A DNA stretch of 16,096 nucleotides from Gonium pectorale (GCA_001584585.1 LSYV01000209.1:1-16096); one strand, 5' to 3'. Counted from the first letter of the stretch, positions 1 through 9,627 are shown. The notes: a model not told the origin generated them from the sequence alone. A program made the numbers and translations.

Positions 1-432
1 CTCCCACGACTCTACGGACAACTCTCTGATGGCAGCCTCCCCGCCCGACCCGCCACCCCGCACCCACTCGCCACGCGCTCGCGCTCGCCCTCCACCCCAC
101 CCCCGCCTCCCCCGCCTCCCCGCCTCCGCCACCGCCCCCGCCTCCGCCGCTCCGCCACGCCTCCTCCACCGCCCCCTCCCCTCCCGCACTTCCCTCCCGC
201 CACTCCCTCCACCAGGTCACGTCCCCCGCCTCCCGTTTCCCGTCTTAGCTCTCCCTCGCACCCCCCACCCCCCTCCCACCCCGCCCCACCCTCGCCCTCC
301 CCCCACCCGCTCCCGCCCCTCCCCCGTGCCCCCCCCCCACCAACCGCACCTGTTCGTGCGCGTGCGTGCCCACCAGCCTCCCCGCGCCGCCCCCGCGCTC
401 CCGCTCCGGAGCGCCCATGCAGCCCCACTCAC
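1..432. other. C-rich left edge, probable intron of the minus-strand gene
   Basis: The stretch begins with the GTGAGT donor read on the minus strand at 432-427. Positions about 60-340 are almost purely C with few A or T on the plus strand, so the transcribed strand is extremely G-rich. Open frames here are consequences of composition rather than genes. I see no exon I can defend. A weak CAG near position 27 on the minus strand would lead to a stop within a few codons, but it lacks a pyrimidine tract. Confidence 0.4.
256..335 (-). repeat. G-run cluster, candidate G-quadruplex tract
   Basis: On the minus strand this block is a chain of G runs of three to seven bases separated by one or two other bases. 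It lies inside the presumed intron, so the transcript would carry the G-rich form. Confidence 0.5.
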
Positions 433-3153
433 GCCCCAGCACCGCCGCCACGAACACGCTGCTGCTGCCCACGTAGCCGTCCAGAGCTGCGGCGCAGTAC
501 AGGTTCTGGAGCACCAGGAAAAGCACGTCGCTGGCGCGCCGGCCTGGGAAGCGCGGGAGGGCGTGGGGAGGTGGGGGGAGACCGGGGGGAGGATAAAACC
601 GACGGGCGTGCGCAGGGGTCGGGGGAGGGGGGATGGCGCCGGGTCGGCGGCAGTAGGCAGGTTGGGCGGCAAGTTCGATGGTGGTGGCGTAGATCAGGCG
701 AGTTCGTTTGGGTGATGCCCCCGCAACACCCACCCACCCACCCACCCACCCGCGAACAGCGCCACCTTGCAGCCGTGTCGCAGCTGGTTGATGGACGAGA
801 CGGTTAGCGCCAGGCGCGCCAGGCTGTTGGCCAGCCGCTCCGTGCGGTCCAGCGGCAGCGGCCGCGAGCCGCCGCCGCCGCCGCCGTGGACGCGGGGGCT
901 GCCACCGCCAGAGCCGCCGTCCCGGCGCAGCGCCTCCACCTGGTGGTGGGTGGGGGGGGGGGAGGAGATCCGAGGCGGCGGAGACGGTTGGGCGTGGTGG
1001 CGTCACAGGAAACAGCGACGACGCTGCGGCATGCGCACAGGGCATTGCTGCTGGATGGGCTGGTGGGGGGCGGCTCAGCGGAGAGGCGCAGCTCGCAAGT
1101 TGGGCGCGGATACAGGTGGGAGGCCGGCCGTGCGCGCAGACGGGCAGGGGTGGGGGCGGGGCGACGCACGGGCCCGCTCGGACGAGCACCCGCGTGCGTC
1201 GCTGGCCGCCACACCCACATGCCTGTTGGGACTGGTGAGGTTACAGGAAATAGCGACGGCCTTGGGCATGGGCCGCCACACCCACATGCCGCCTGTGAGC
1301 CCCACCCGCGGTGCTTCCCACGTCGCAGAGTGGGAGGTCACTGGGGGGGCGCCTCCACGCCCGGCGCCCGGCGGCGTCACGCAGGCCTGAAGGCCCCTCC
1401 CACACCCCCTCACCCGCCCGCCCGCCACAGCCGTCCCGCGCCCAAGCCCCCGCTGCCGAAGTCTGCTTCCCTCCTTGCCCCCGCCCCCCCCCAACTGCGC
1501 CCCCCCGCTAGATGACCTGTCCAAGTCAAAACTGACATGTATGCAAATGAACCTAACTCCTTCACCCCCCTCTATAGCCCCCTATAAACCCCCGCCCCGC
1601 CCCACCTGTGCCATGACCGCCAGCGACTGGAACCGCTGCATGAGGCTGGTCTCCACCAGCGACGCGGACACCAGCGGGCCTGCACATGCGCGTGCGGGTT
1701 AACCCCCGCCCCACTCGTCTCCTTTCGTTGGTCGGCGACGGCGTGACGCGAATGAAGCGGACGGCGGCACACGGACTGCGGGCATGGCCATCACCCCCCC
1801 TCCTAGGTGCGCAATCGACTGGCAGGCAGCGAGCAGGGGCGCAGTGTGGCACCCCAAGCAGGAGCCATCATCGCCCTCAGGCGCTCTGCCGCAAGTCGCT
1901 CTAGGCGCCTCAGGCACCATACCCACCTACCCACCCACCACACCACACCGCACCGCATCCACCCACCCGAGGCAACGGCGACGCGCTGGCGGGCTGCGCT
2001 GCCGACCTGCGTGGCCTCGTCCTCGCGGCCGCCGCCGCCTCGGCCTCCCGCCGCGTCGTCGCCAGCTCCGTGTGGCCCCGCGGGCAAGGGCTGCCAGGTC
2101 ACGGGAGCCACCCCGTCCCGGTGGACCCGGTCCAGGAGCGACTGGGCGCAGCGGTGGCGCCAGGCAGGCGGCAGCAGGCAGGTGAGGGCGGCGACAGGTG
2201 AGGGCGGCGCCGGGCGGCGTCCGATCAGCGGCAAATCGGAGAGTTGGGGTCCCAGGAGGCACAAGGGGGGAAACGGCAGGGCGCGCAGCCGGGGACTCGT
2301 AGGCATTCCGAGTACCGGCAGGCATGTCGTAGCGATTGGCGATGGAGCCGGGTCACGTGGGACATGGTGTTGAAAAGGAACAACGCATACGACGAGCGTT
2401 AGCGCGAAAGTGATGATGTCGTTGTAGGACCCAGCTCCAGAGGTAGTCGAAGGGGTCACATGGAACATGGTGTGTGAGGCCATAGCGACGGTGGAGGGCG
2501 GCATCGTGCGTGCGAGGCCAGGCCACAGCGTGTGGGGGCGGCGCCCCTCGCTTCTTCGCCATACGCCCCGGCGAGAACGGCGTTCTTGGTTCACTCGTGA
2601 CAGCCCCCTAATACAGCCTGATACTTGAGGAGCTGACAGCGGAGGCGCCGCCCGCCGTCCGCCCAGGCTCGCATGTGACCAGCCTCACCTGCGGCAACGC
2701 CATGCCGAACTGCGTACGAAGGGCCTCCACCTCGTACGGCCCGTACGGCACAGTACGGCTGAGCGCCTCGGCCGCAGCCTCGAAGCGCGCCCACAGCTGC
2801 GGCTGCTCGGCTGGCAGCGCCGCCGGGTCCGCAGGCGGCGGCGCCCGCCGTACATTCAGCACGAAGTCCGCCGTCACGCCGTCCATGTACATGTCGTACA
2901 TGACGTGCATGCGGGGCTTGTAGGCGTCCGTGACGAGGATGTCGTACAGGTACTCTGGCGGCGCGGCGAGCAGGCGCTGTGCCAGGGGCGTGGCCAGAAG
3001 GTCGTCCAGGTGCCGTACAGCGTCGGCAGGCACGCCGTATGCATGGCAGTAGGCGTGCAGGCGGCGATGGAGCCGCGGGAGGTCGACGGGCTCGGGGTCA
3101 ATGACGGCGTCGGGGCCAATGGCCGACGGCGGGGGCATAATCGCCGTGCCCAT
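433..3153 (-). CDS. Multi-exon gene, unknown function, partial at 3' end
   Basis: I do not recognise the product. Five exons read on the minus strand: 3153-2689, 2141-1967, 1679-1606, 939-750 and 543-433, giving 338 residues. Junction phases are 0, 1, 0 and 1 and the frame stays open; the last exon ends at a GTGAGT donor in phase 1. The chosen start is the ATG at 3153 (MGTAIM); a second ATG lies at 3138 and the frame is open upstream to about 3516. Exon 1 is helix-rich with a Tyr/Met/Asp patch (YDMYMDG). Exon 2 is Gly/Asp-rich. Exon 4 carries a Gly-rich linker and then a helical stretch (RLANSLARLALTVSSINQLR). Exon 5 is hydrophobic (SDVLFLVLQNLYCAAALDGY). An alternative is that exon 1 reads through its donor to a TAG at 2608, making a short separate gene. 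No convincing 3' exon or stop was found before the left edge. Individual exons 3-5 are better supported than the link of exon 1 to exon 2. Confidence 0.5.
727..750. repeat. CCCA tetranucleotide microsatellite
   Basis: Five to six tandem CCCA units abut the donor of exon 4 of the minus-strand gene. Read on that strand the intron therefore begins with iterated GTGG, which offers several alternative GT donors four bases apart. Confidence 0.8.
987..1270. repeat. Two diverged copies of a ~46-bp intronic repeat
   Basis: Positions 987-1033 and 1225-1270 align with about three quarters identity. Both start with GTTGGG, share ACAGGAAA and AGCGACG cores, and end in GGCATG. Both lie in the 666-nt intron between exons 3 and 4 of the minus-strand gene. 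Confidence 0.6.
1204..1290. repeat. 20-bp perfect direct repeat
   Basis: GGCCGCCACACCCACATGCC occurs at 1204-1223 and again at 1271-1290, flanking the second copy of the 46-bp repeat. The 67-bp period suggests a local duplication. Confidence 0.85.
2351..2477. repeat. Imperfect ~23-bp direct repeat
   Basis: Positions 2351-2373 and 2454-2477 share GGTCACRTGGRACATGGTGT, spaced about 103 bp. They lie in the AT-richer 547-nt intron between exons 1 and 2 of the minus-strand gene. CACGTG (E-box/G-box-like) occurs in the first copy only. Confidence 0.6.
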
Positions 3154-4252
3154 ATAGGCGGCCTTTGGCGCGGCGGGCCTGCGTGCAATGTAGTTTACAT
3201 GAAGGTTTAAGGAGACTGAGAATAGAAGCTTGTAATTGCAGGCGATCAGGAGCATGCGGTGTGGGGCGGCGATGGGCCCGAGGGTCGCTTTTGCAATGAG
3301 GCCGAGCTGCGCCGAGGCCGCGCAAGCGTTCAGGCGGCGGCCGTGTAATGTGCCTGGATGCCATTTAGGAGGTTGGCCCAGGTCAAGGGCACAGGGTCTC
3401 AGGTACAGGCCAGGCGCCGGTGAGCGAAACGGGAACAGTGTGGAGAATGCGTCATCCGCGATTCCGTCACCTCGGGGGGCCCTACGAGGCGCTGGGCCAC
3501 AACATGCAATGAGCACATGTGAGCTACGAGTGGCGGGGCCAAAAGGTGAAATGCAGTTCCCGGGTCGAAACGGACTTCTTGGCGCACCTTTCTAGGCCGC
3601 CGTTGACTTTCAGGTCATGCACGAGGCTTGAGGAAAGTCCGTTGGTACACCCTCCGTCGACCGTCGGCGGGCCGTTTGCCAAAGATGTCATCGCGACAGG
3701 TCAAACACCCTGACAGGTCGTTGTGAAATCTTGCTTGATAATCTCGTAGCGATCAGGTCGATGATCTCTGGTTGTCAGAGTGCCTGCACTAATCTGTCTC
3801 GGCTTGCAAGGGTTTGGACAGAGAGTTTCATTGGCGCAGGAGACACATCAAGCTGCGTGAGGGCCAATGCGCCCTGCTACAGCACGGGCTCACAGCTGCA
3901 CGGCAACGCGCCGGTATGCTTGCTGAGTTTCTACGACAGCGTACGGTACAGGCGCTGTGATGCCAATGACGCGCCAGGAGAGGTAGCGCACGAGTTACGC
4001 TCAGCAGCCAAGGATAGCGTCACCATCGCCTCCTATTCGCTACCGGTACTAGTGCCCGGTCGCTCCGCTGGCCGCTGCGACGCTCGCAGCCCGGTATCAG
4101 CGCATAGTTTCTTCCCCAGTTAATCCCACCGTCTGCTGTTCACTCTCTCATCAATCCCTCAATTCTCCCTGGCAGCGACAGCTCCGAGACCGGCCGCACA
4201 CGGTTGCAAAATTCAGCACCTATTTTTGGTTCATATTATACTTTGTTCAACT
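3154..4252. promoter_or_regulatory. Divergent intergenic region, probable promoters
   Basis: About 1.1 kb separates the minus-strand gene from the plus-strand DUF455 gene. It is visibly less GC-rich than the flanking coding DNA, especially 3600-4250. An AT-rich block (TCATATTATA, 4231-4240) lies just upstream of the DUF455 ATG. The word GACAGGTC occurs twice, at 3695-3702 and 3712-3719. I see no certain TATA box and no exon; the open frame at 3731-4123 has no recognisable protein character. Confidence 0.45.
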
Positions 4253-7200
4253 ATGACGCAGGAAGGCGAGTCTTCCTCGGTGACTACCGGTGACAACCCC
4301 GGAAGGGGCACGCCTAGCCTTGTTGAATGCGCTCTACAGATTCTGGAGTGCCCCGATCCATGGAAGAAGGCAGAGCTGACATACGACACCGTGAAAAAGT
4401 GGCGGGATGGGACTATAAAGCGCGTGCGGCCCATGGAATGGCGCCACCTGCGGGCGCCCGATCGTCCCGCCCGTTCGGATGACAAGGTGAGGGATGGACA
4501 TGGCGCGGTGTTGTAGTAGTGGGGCTTGCGCGGCGTTCGGGTCTTTCTCGGCACGCGCATAACCCCGCATCCCGGGCCGGATAGGCATATGGCGTGTCAG
4601 GGGCCGGGGGTCGTGCCTGGTGGGACCTATCCGAGAGGGCAAAGAGCGGCGTTACATCGCCATTTGAAACTTGGCGACTCTCTCTATTGTGATTGCTGTG
4701 TGACCAGGAACCCAGTGGATGCGGGCGGGTGCCTGTGCCTTACCTCCATACACCGCTCGTCTTGTCAAGTTTGATCGCTGATCCCCTGAACGCCCATCAC
4801 CCCAGCCAACACCCAACCCGCTGCCGTGCTGCCGCCGCGCCGCCCGACGAATGCCACGCAGGTCCGGGTGTGCGCCCCCGGAGAGGCAAGTGGGCGGGCA
4901 GGGCCACCCGCATTGCGGGGGCAGAGGACTGCATGCGAAGGGGGGCCTGACCGAGGCCCGGCGCCCAGCGACCGGCCACCGGCGTCAGCACCACGTCGCA
5001 GCGCGGCGCGGCCATACCCTCCCTGCATCCCCCGCCCCCGCCCCCACATACCGATTTACCCTAATCGGTGCCGTCCATTACCCCTTCCCCCCCCCGTACA
5101 TACTCGAACGCGGTTGCGAGCCAGCCTCCGCCGCTGACGCCGGCGCAGCCACGTCCACGCCGCGGCCACGTCCTGGTGTAGCAGCCATGCAGCCACCTCC
5201 CAACGGCACCTACGACACCTGTAGGCGAGGCCATGCGTCAATTTAGGTCCGACAGCGTTATCCCCCCCCCGCCTCCCCCCCTGCCCCCAGTCCCCTGCCA
5301 CCTGACGCCCTTTCCCGCCTTGGGCCCCCCTGCCTGCCCCGCCGGCCCCGCCGGTCCCCCGGGACCCCGCCCTCAGGCCCCCCGCCGCGGCAAGGGAGGC
5401 ACGCTGGCCTCCCGGCAGGCGCTCCTGCACTCGGCGGTGCACATCGAGAACTGGGCGGTGGACCTGTCATGGGACGTGCTGGCGCGCTTCGGGCTGCAGG
5501 CCATCGAGTACGAGCTGCCACGAGCCTTCTTCGATGACTTCGTGACGGTGAGGGGGTGAGGACGGCGACGAGCGCAGGTCGCCAGCGCAAAAGCATACTG
5601 GCTCAAAAGGGGCGTGGGGCAGTGGGCAGATCAGGGCCTTCTCTGCAGTGGTTTTGTGACGGTGAGTGGCGATATTGCGGGGAGAAGGGGAGAGTTGGGA
5701 GAGGGTTGGCAGGTTGGACAAACGGCGGGCGGATGGTCGGGGCTGGGGGCGACACGGTTTGGGGGGGATGCAAAAGCGGCGTGGGCGGGGTGGGGTGCCG
5801 CGGCGCTTCACGGGGAGCATGCAGGTCGGGCAGGCGAAGGGGGTTGGAGACCGTTCCTGGTGGGGGAGAATGCAGGGCAGCCGGCCGGCCCGCCAGACTG
5901 GTTACGTGCTGCCGCGCCTCTGTGTCCGACGATAACGCGGCTCGGCGGGCGGTTGGGTGGGCGGTCGCGCAGCCGGGCACAGAGCAGGCGGGTGTTCAGG
6001 CTTTCGGGCTTGCGACATGGGTGGGTGAGGCTGGTAAGCTGAGGGGGGCCTGTCCAAGGGGCTCCTTGGGGGCACCCTGTTCTGCTGGTCCGCTGCCGGG
6101 GCCCGGGGTCGTGGCGTGGCGTGACGTGGTATGGCGTTGGCGTTGGCGTTGGCGTGGCGTGGCGTGGCATGGCGCGACACGGGTCCAGGGCGTGAGACGA
6201 GGCAGCGTGGGAGGGCGCAGGGCGCCACCCACGAAGGGCGTGGCCCTTGCCGCGACCCGGCCTTCGCGTGCGGTTCGCATGCCCTTAGGGCGCCCTCACA
6301 GCTGCCGCCGTGGCCCGCCCCCGCCGCAGGTGGCAGAGGACGAGTGCCGCCACTTCAGCGCGCTCGCCAAGCGACTCGAGGTGGGTGGGTTGGCGGGCGG
6401 GTGGGTGGGTCGGTGGGTGGCGGTGCGTGCGGGGAAGGAGGCCTGGGGGCTGCTGTTCCGTGCGGTGCGGTGTCGTGAGATGCGTCCGGCCGCACCACAC
6501 CTCCCGACTACTGGCGCGCGTGCCGGCCGTCCAGGCGGGCTGCCTGTCGCGCCTCCCGGATCCGTCCCCAGCACTCCGTTCGCGGGGTGCGCCAGCCCGG
6601 CGCCATCTGGGGAGGCGTCGGGACGTGCGGGCGAGCTGACGCGGGACGTGGGCTGGCTGCTGCTGCTGGCTGCTCGGCCGTCCGGGCTGCAGGCAGGCGC
6701 TCATATCGGTACCGTAGTGGCTGGCTGCGGCCCGTCTGAGCAATGGGTTGGAGTTTTGGAAAGGCGTACCGCGCCGCAGCCAGCGCCTTGCCTGGCGCCC
6801 AGGCGCCCCGCCGACGCGGAGCCGGAGGCCATTACGGCCAATGGCCGGCGGCTGCCCGTGTGGTCATACGGTGCGCACGCACGTACGGTGTGCGCAGCGG
6901 CTGCTCCGACAGGCGGCTGCTCTCCTTGGTGGCGGGGGCCGACGTGTGGGTCCGGTCCGGTCGGTGGGGGTCCCGCAGCGTACACCGTGCCCTCATCGGC
7001 TGGGGGCCCCGGTGGCCCCTCCCCCCGAGGGGAGGGGAAGCTCAGCGCCCCATCTGACGGGCCTCCCCCCTCCGCCCTCTCCCAACCCACTGCCCCCTCC
7101 GCCCGCAGGAGATCGGCTCCCACTACGGCGCGTTCGCGGTGCACGACGGGTGGGTGTGGTCCATCCGCCCGGGGGGGGGGGATGCGCATCATCGCGTCAT

Positions 7201-8961
7201 CTCTTGCGGCCTGTATGCAGTTTTGGGGGGGTGGGACTAAGGCTACAACGGCCGCTGCGGCCGCCTGGGCGGCTGCCGGCTTTGGCTGCTCGTGTCGCAG
7301 TGGCTTGGCTGCCGACGGGAAAACGCCACTAGTTGCTAGCCCGCCCGTCCTCATCAAGCTCATGCTCTCAAACTGGAGGGGGAGGGGAGGAGACTGCTGC
7401 GTGATCCGAACTCCTCACCCGCGTGCCCGCCCGCCCGCCCGTCCGCCCGCCCGCCGTCCTCCGCTGCAGGCTGTGGGAGTCCGCCGCCAACACCTCCCAC
7501 TCGCTGCCAGCGCGCCTGGCGGTGGAGCACTGCGTGCACGAGGCGCGCGGGCTGGACGTGCTGCCCGGCACCATCGCCAAGTTCGCCAACAACGGCGACG
7601 CGCAGTCGGCGGCGCTGCTGCGGGACGTCGTGTACCCGGTGGGGGGGAGCGATGCGGGGAGGGCGGGGCGGTCGTGGGAACTGAGCACATGCCCGGGGAG
7701 GCGGGGAGAGGCAGCGGAAGCGCGCCGATACCGATGCGAGGTGGGGTTGGTTTGGGAGGGGTATTGGGGCGGAGGCCCATGGGGCGGGAATGTCAAGGAG
7801 GAACGCGAGCTGTGCACTGACTGGCCGCGGTGGCATGCCGCTCCCGGCGTGGTCCTGCAGTTGCCAAGAGGACCGGTAGGTGGGTTGGCGTGCCACAGAC
7901 GCCGGATTGGATGCGTTTTCCCTTTCAACACGCCGGGTGTGGTGGTGCTGACGATCCCCTGCGCCCCGGGGGCCGTGTGGCTTCACCGCCCGCCTTCCTG
8001 CCGCAGGAGGAGGTGTCACACTGCGCGGCGGGCGTACGGTGGATCCGATATCTGTACGACGTGGCGCACGGCAGGCGCCAGCCAGCGCCGCCAGCAGACC
8101 CGCCGGCGGAGGCGGAGGCCGTGGCGGAGGCGGGTTCGAGCGCCAGCGCCAGCGCCGCCGCCGCCGCCGGCGATGCGTCGGGTGCGGAGTCGGGGCGCGC
8201 CGCTGCGGCGCTTGGCGCGCTGAGCCTGGCGGCAGAGCGCGACAGGACGGCCGAGGCGGAGGCGAGCGGGGTCGGGGAGCGCGAAGGCGATCGTGCGGAC
8301 GGCGTTGCGGCGCGCGTGGCGTCGTGGCGGGAGGACGCCCTGCGATACGACAGCGTGGAGGCGTGGTTCCACTCGCTGGTGCGGAGCCACTTCTGGGGAG
8401 CCCTCAAGGTGAGTGGCCCGGGCACTGGGTACAGATCACAGGTTGGCGGCTCCCAGGTCCCCAGGGACTGCAGGCTACACGTCCATCGAAGCCGGGGGAT
8501 GGGGGTTGGTGGTTGGTGGACCTCAGCGACGAACGCAATCAGCAAGTTGGCTTGCACGCCAGGGCGCCCAGCGCCACTTGTTGGTTGTTGTTCTTGGTTG
8601 TTGTTAAGCGCTGCGGCCGCTTGCCAGCACACCCAGCCTCCCCCCGTCCCTTAGATCCGTCTCCCGCTGTGGTGCTTTCCGCCCCTTTCCTCTTTTGCCT
8701 GCCCACCTGCCGACCTCCCTCCCGCCACCGGTGGCGTAACCCCATGCGGCGCACGCGCCCCCACAGCCGCCGTTCAACGAGGAGGCGCGCGCGCAGGCGG
8801 GGTTCGGCCCCGAGTGGTACCTGCCCCTCGCGACGGCCGCGGCGCAGCCGGCGGCCGCGCCCGCGCCCGAGCCGGCGGCAGCGGCGGCGTCGGCGGCTGA
8901 GGCTACGAAGACGGTCGCAGCTGCGGGCGCGGAGGCGCTTACGGAGGTGGCGGCGCACTAG
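4253..8961 (+). CDS. DUF455 ferritin-like domain protein, eight exons
   Basis: Exons are 4253-4486, 4862-4885, 5377-5547, 6330-6380, 7109-7149, 7470-7638, 8007-8408 and 8767-8961, giving 428 residues and an intact frame. The spliced protein follows the DUF455 (Pfam PF04305, COG2833) pattern: an N-terminal helical part with DRPAR, then HIE (E110), DECRH (E148, H151), HEARGLD (E198), EEVSH (E232, H235), and a closing WFHSLVRSHFWGALKPPFN...GPEWY. These residues match a four-helix ferritin-like carboxylate-His diiron site. An Ala/Glu-rich insertion (about residues 252-339) lies between the fourth metal-ligand helix and the C-terminal motif, and an Ala-rich tail follows GPEWY. The start is the ATG at 4253; an upstream in-frame TTG is ignored. 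No targeting peptide is evident, so a cytosolic location is inferred. The family has no established reaction known to me; relation to ferritin-like hydroxylases such as MiaE is by fold only. Confidence 0.95.
4862..5376 (+). other. 24-nt microexon followed by a GC-AG intron
   Basis: Exon 2 of the DUF455 gene is only 24 nt (4862-4885, VRVCAPGE), preceded by CCACGCAG. Its donor is AG|GCAAGTG at 4886, a strong GC-type donor consensus, and the intron ends CCCTCAG at 5376. Joining gives CAPGEAPRRGKGG, which fits the proline/arginine stretch that precedes the first metal-ligand helix in this family. That is why I prefer it to skipping the exon. Confidence 0.75.
5649..5667 (+). other. Echo of the exon 3 donor inside intron 3
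   Basis: TTTTGTGACG|GTGAGT here repeats the true exon 3 end, CTTCGTGACG|GTGAGG at 5538-5553. A good acceptor (TTCTCTGCAG) ends at 5648, so a 13-nt decoy exon 5649-5661 is formally possible. Its inclusion would shift the frame. Confidence 0.4.
6110..6175. repeat. TGGCGT-type minisatellite in intron 3 of the DUF455 gene
   Basis: Alternating GTTGGC and GTGGC units make up the tract, with a few substitutions. It is intronic. Confidence 0.75.
7016..7037. repeat. 9-bp perfect inverted repeat, 4-nt loop
   Basis: CCCCTCCCC and GGGGAGGGG flank CCGA in intron 4 of the DUF455 gene, about 70 bp before the exon 5 acceptor. The transcript could form a very stable hairpin there. Confidence 0.7.
7425..7456. 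repeat. CCCG tetranucleotide tract
   Basis: Iterated CCCG units with one T substitution form the pyrimidine-rich region just upstream of the exon 6 acceptor (CTGCAG, ending 7469) of the DUF455 gene. Confidence 0.75.
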
Positions 8962-9115
8962 GTGCGGCCGCGGTCACGTCTTCGGTTCGGGTTTTGGGCT
9001 TCCAGAGGCGCTGGAGCTCAGGTCCGGCCCAGGAGCGCGGTGCCCGTTTGTGTGGGGCCAGCTCCGGGTGTGTTTCCGGTGCCCCCGCGCTCCCGTCGTG
9101 TCCCGGTCCCCGCGA

Positions 9116-9145
9116 GTGGAGGGTCCGCGGGTGGAGGGTCCGCGG
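9116..9145. repeat. 15-bp tandem duplication
   Basis: GTGGAGGGTCCGCGG occurs twice head to tail, at 9116-9130 and 9131-9145, in the DUF455 3' flank. Confidence 0.85.
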
Positions 9146-9178
9146 GCTCGGCCTCGCGACGGGCACTGCATCGCACGA

Positions 9179-9194
9179 CATACGGTACCGTATG
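9179..9194. repeat. 16-bp perfect palindrome
   Basis: CATACGGTACCGTATG is its own reverse complement. It lies about 220 bp after the DUF455 stop codon. Confidence 0.9.
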
Positions 9195-9253
9195 CCACGG
9201 GCCCGTTGCGTCATCGAAAGGGGCGGAGTGGGGAAGGGTGGGGAGGCGTCGTC

Positions 9254-9336
9254 GTTGCGTCGCTACCGTGCGTTGCGTTGCTACCGTGCGTTGCGTTGCT
9301 ACCGTGCGTTGCGTCGCTACCGTGCGTTGCGTCGCT
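9254..9336. repeat. 18-nt tandem repeat, 4.5 copies
   Basis: The unit GTTGCGTYGCTACCGTGC starts at 9254, 9272, 9290 and 9308, with a partial fifth from 9326. Copies differ only at one C/T position (T in copies 2 and 3). The period is a multiple of three so frames stay open, but the tract lies after the DUF455 stop. Confidence 0.9.
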
Positions 9337-9627
9337 GCGTTCGCTCCTGAGGCCAGCGCTCGAGGGCTGCCAGCGTGCCGGGACACGGGCACGGCCTGGG
9401 CCTGAGCATGGGCCTGGGCAGCGGCGCGGCCTGCCGCGCGGCCCGTCGCATGGGACGCTTGCCGAGCGACCAGAGAGGTGGCTGGCGATTTGGTAAAGGC
9501 GTGCGTGCACATTGGCATGTGAGGTACCAAGTTGTGCTGCCATGAGAGGGCAGGGCCGGGGCGCAGATGGAAGTGTGCGGCCTGATGGGCCGGTTTCAAA
9601 TGGCCACCCTGCCGCCTGGATGTGTAC

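Noticed and set aside
433..939. Assignment of exons 4-5 of the minus gene to PEX11
   Set aside because: Only a loose pattern of hydrophobic residues and an LTVSSIN-like stretch match. The N-terminal exon does not look like PEX11, so I left the product unnamed.
245..1189. 314-codon minus-strand open frame
   Set aside because: It runs through two exons of the minus gene and their introns in several frames. Its apparent protein is Pro/Ala/Arg-rich, as GC-rich noncoding DNA gives, and the correct exons are separated by clear splice sites.
2608..2688. Short intron of about 55 nt ending exon 1 of the minus gene, or read-through to TAG at 2608
   Set aside because: The intron would be unusually short for this type of genome, and splicing to 2141 keeps both phase and a plausible protein. 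It remains a possible alternative.
3731..4123. 130-codon plus-strand open frame in the divergent spacer
   Set aside because: No recognisable motif and no splice link to the DUF455 gene. AT-richer promoter DNA can stay open by chance; cDNA would be needed to revive it.
5556..7820. 754-codon plus-strand open frame
   Set aside because: It crosses introns 3 to 6 and reads exons 5-6 of the DUF455 gene out of frame. Exons confirmed by the conserved diiron motifs take precedence.
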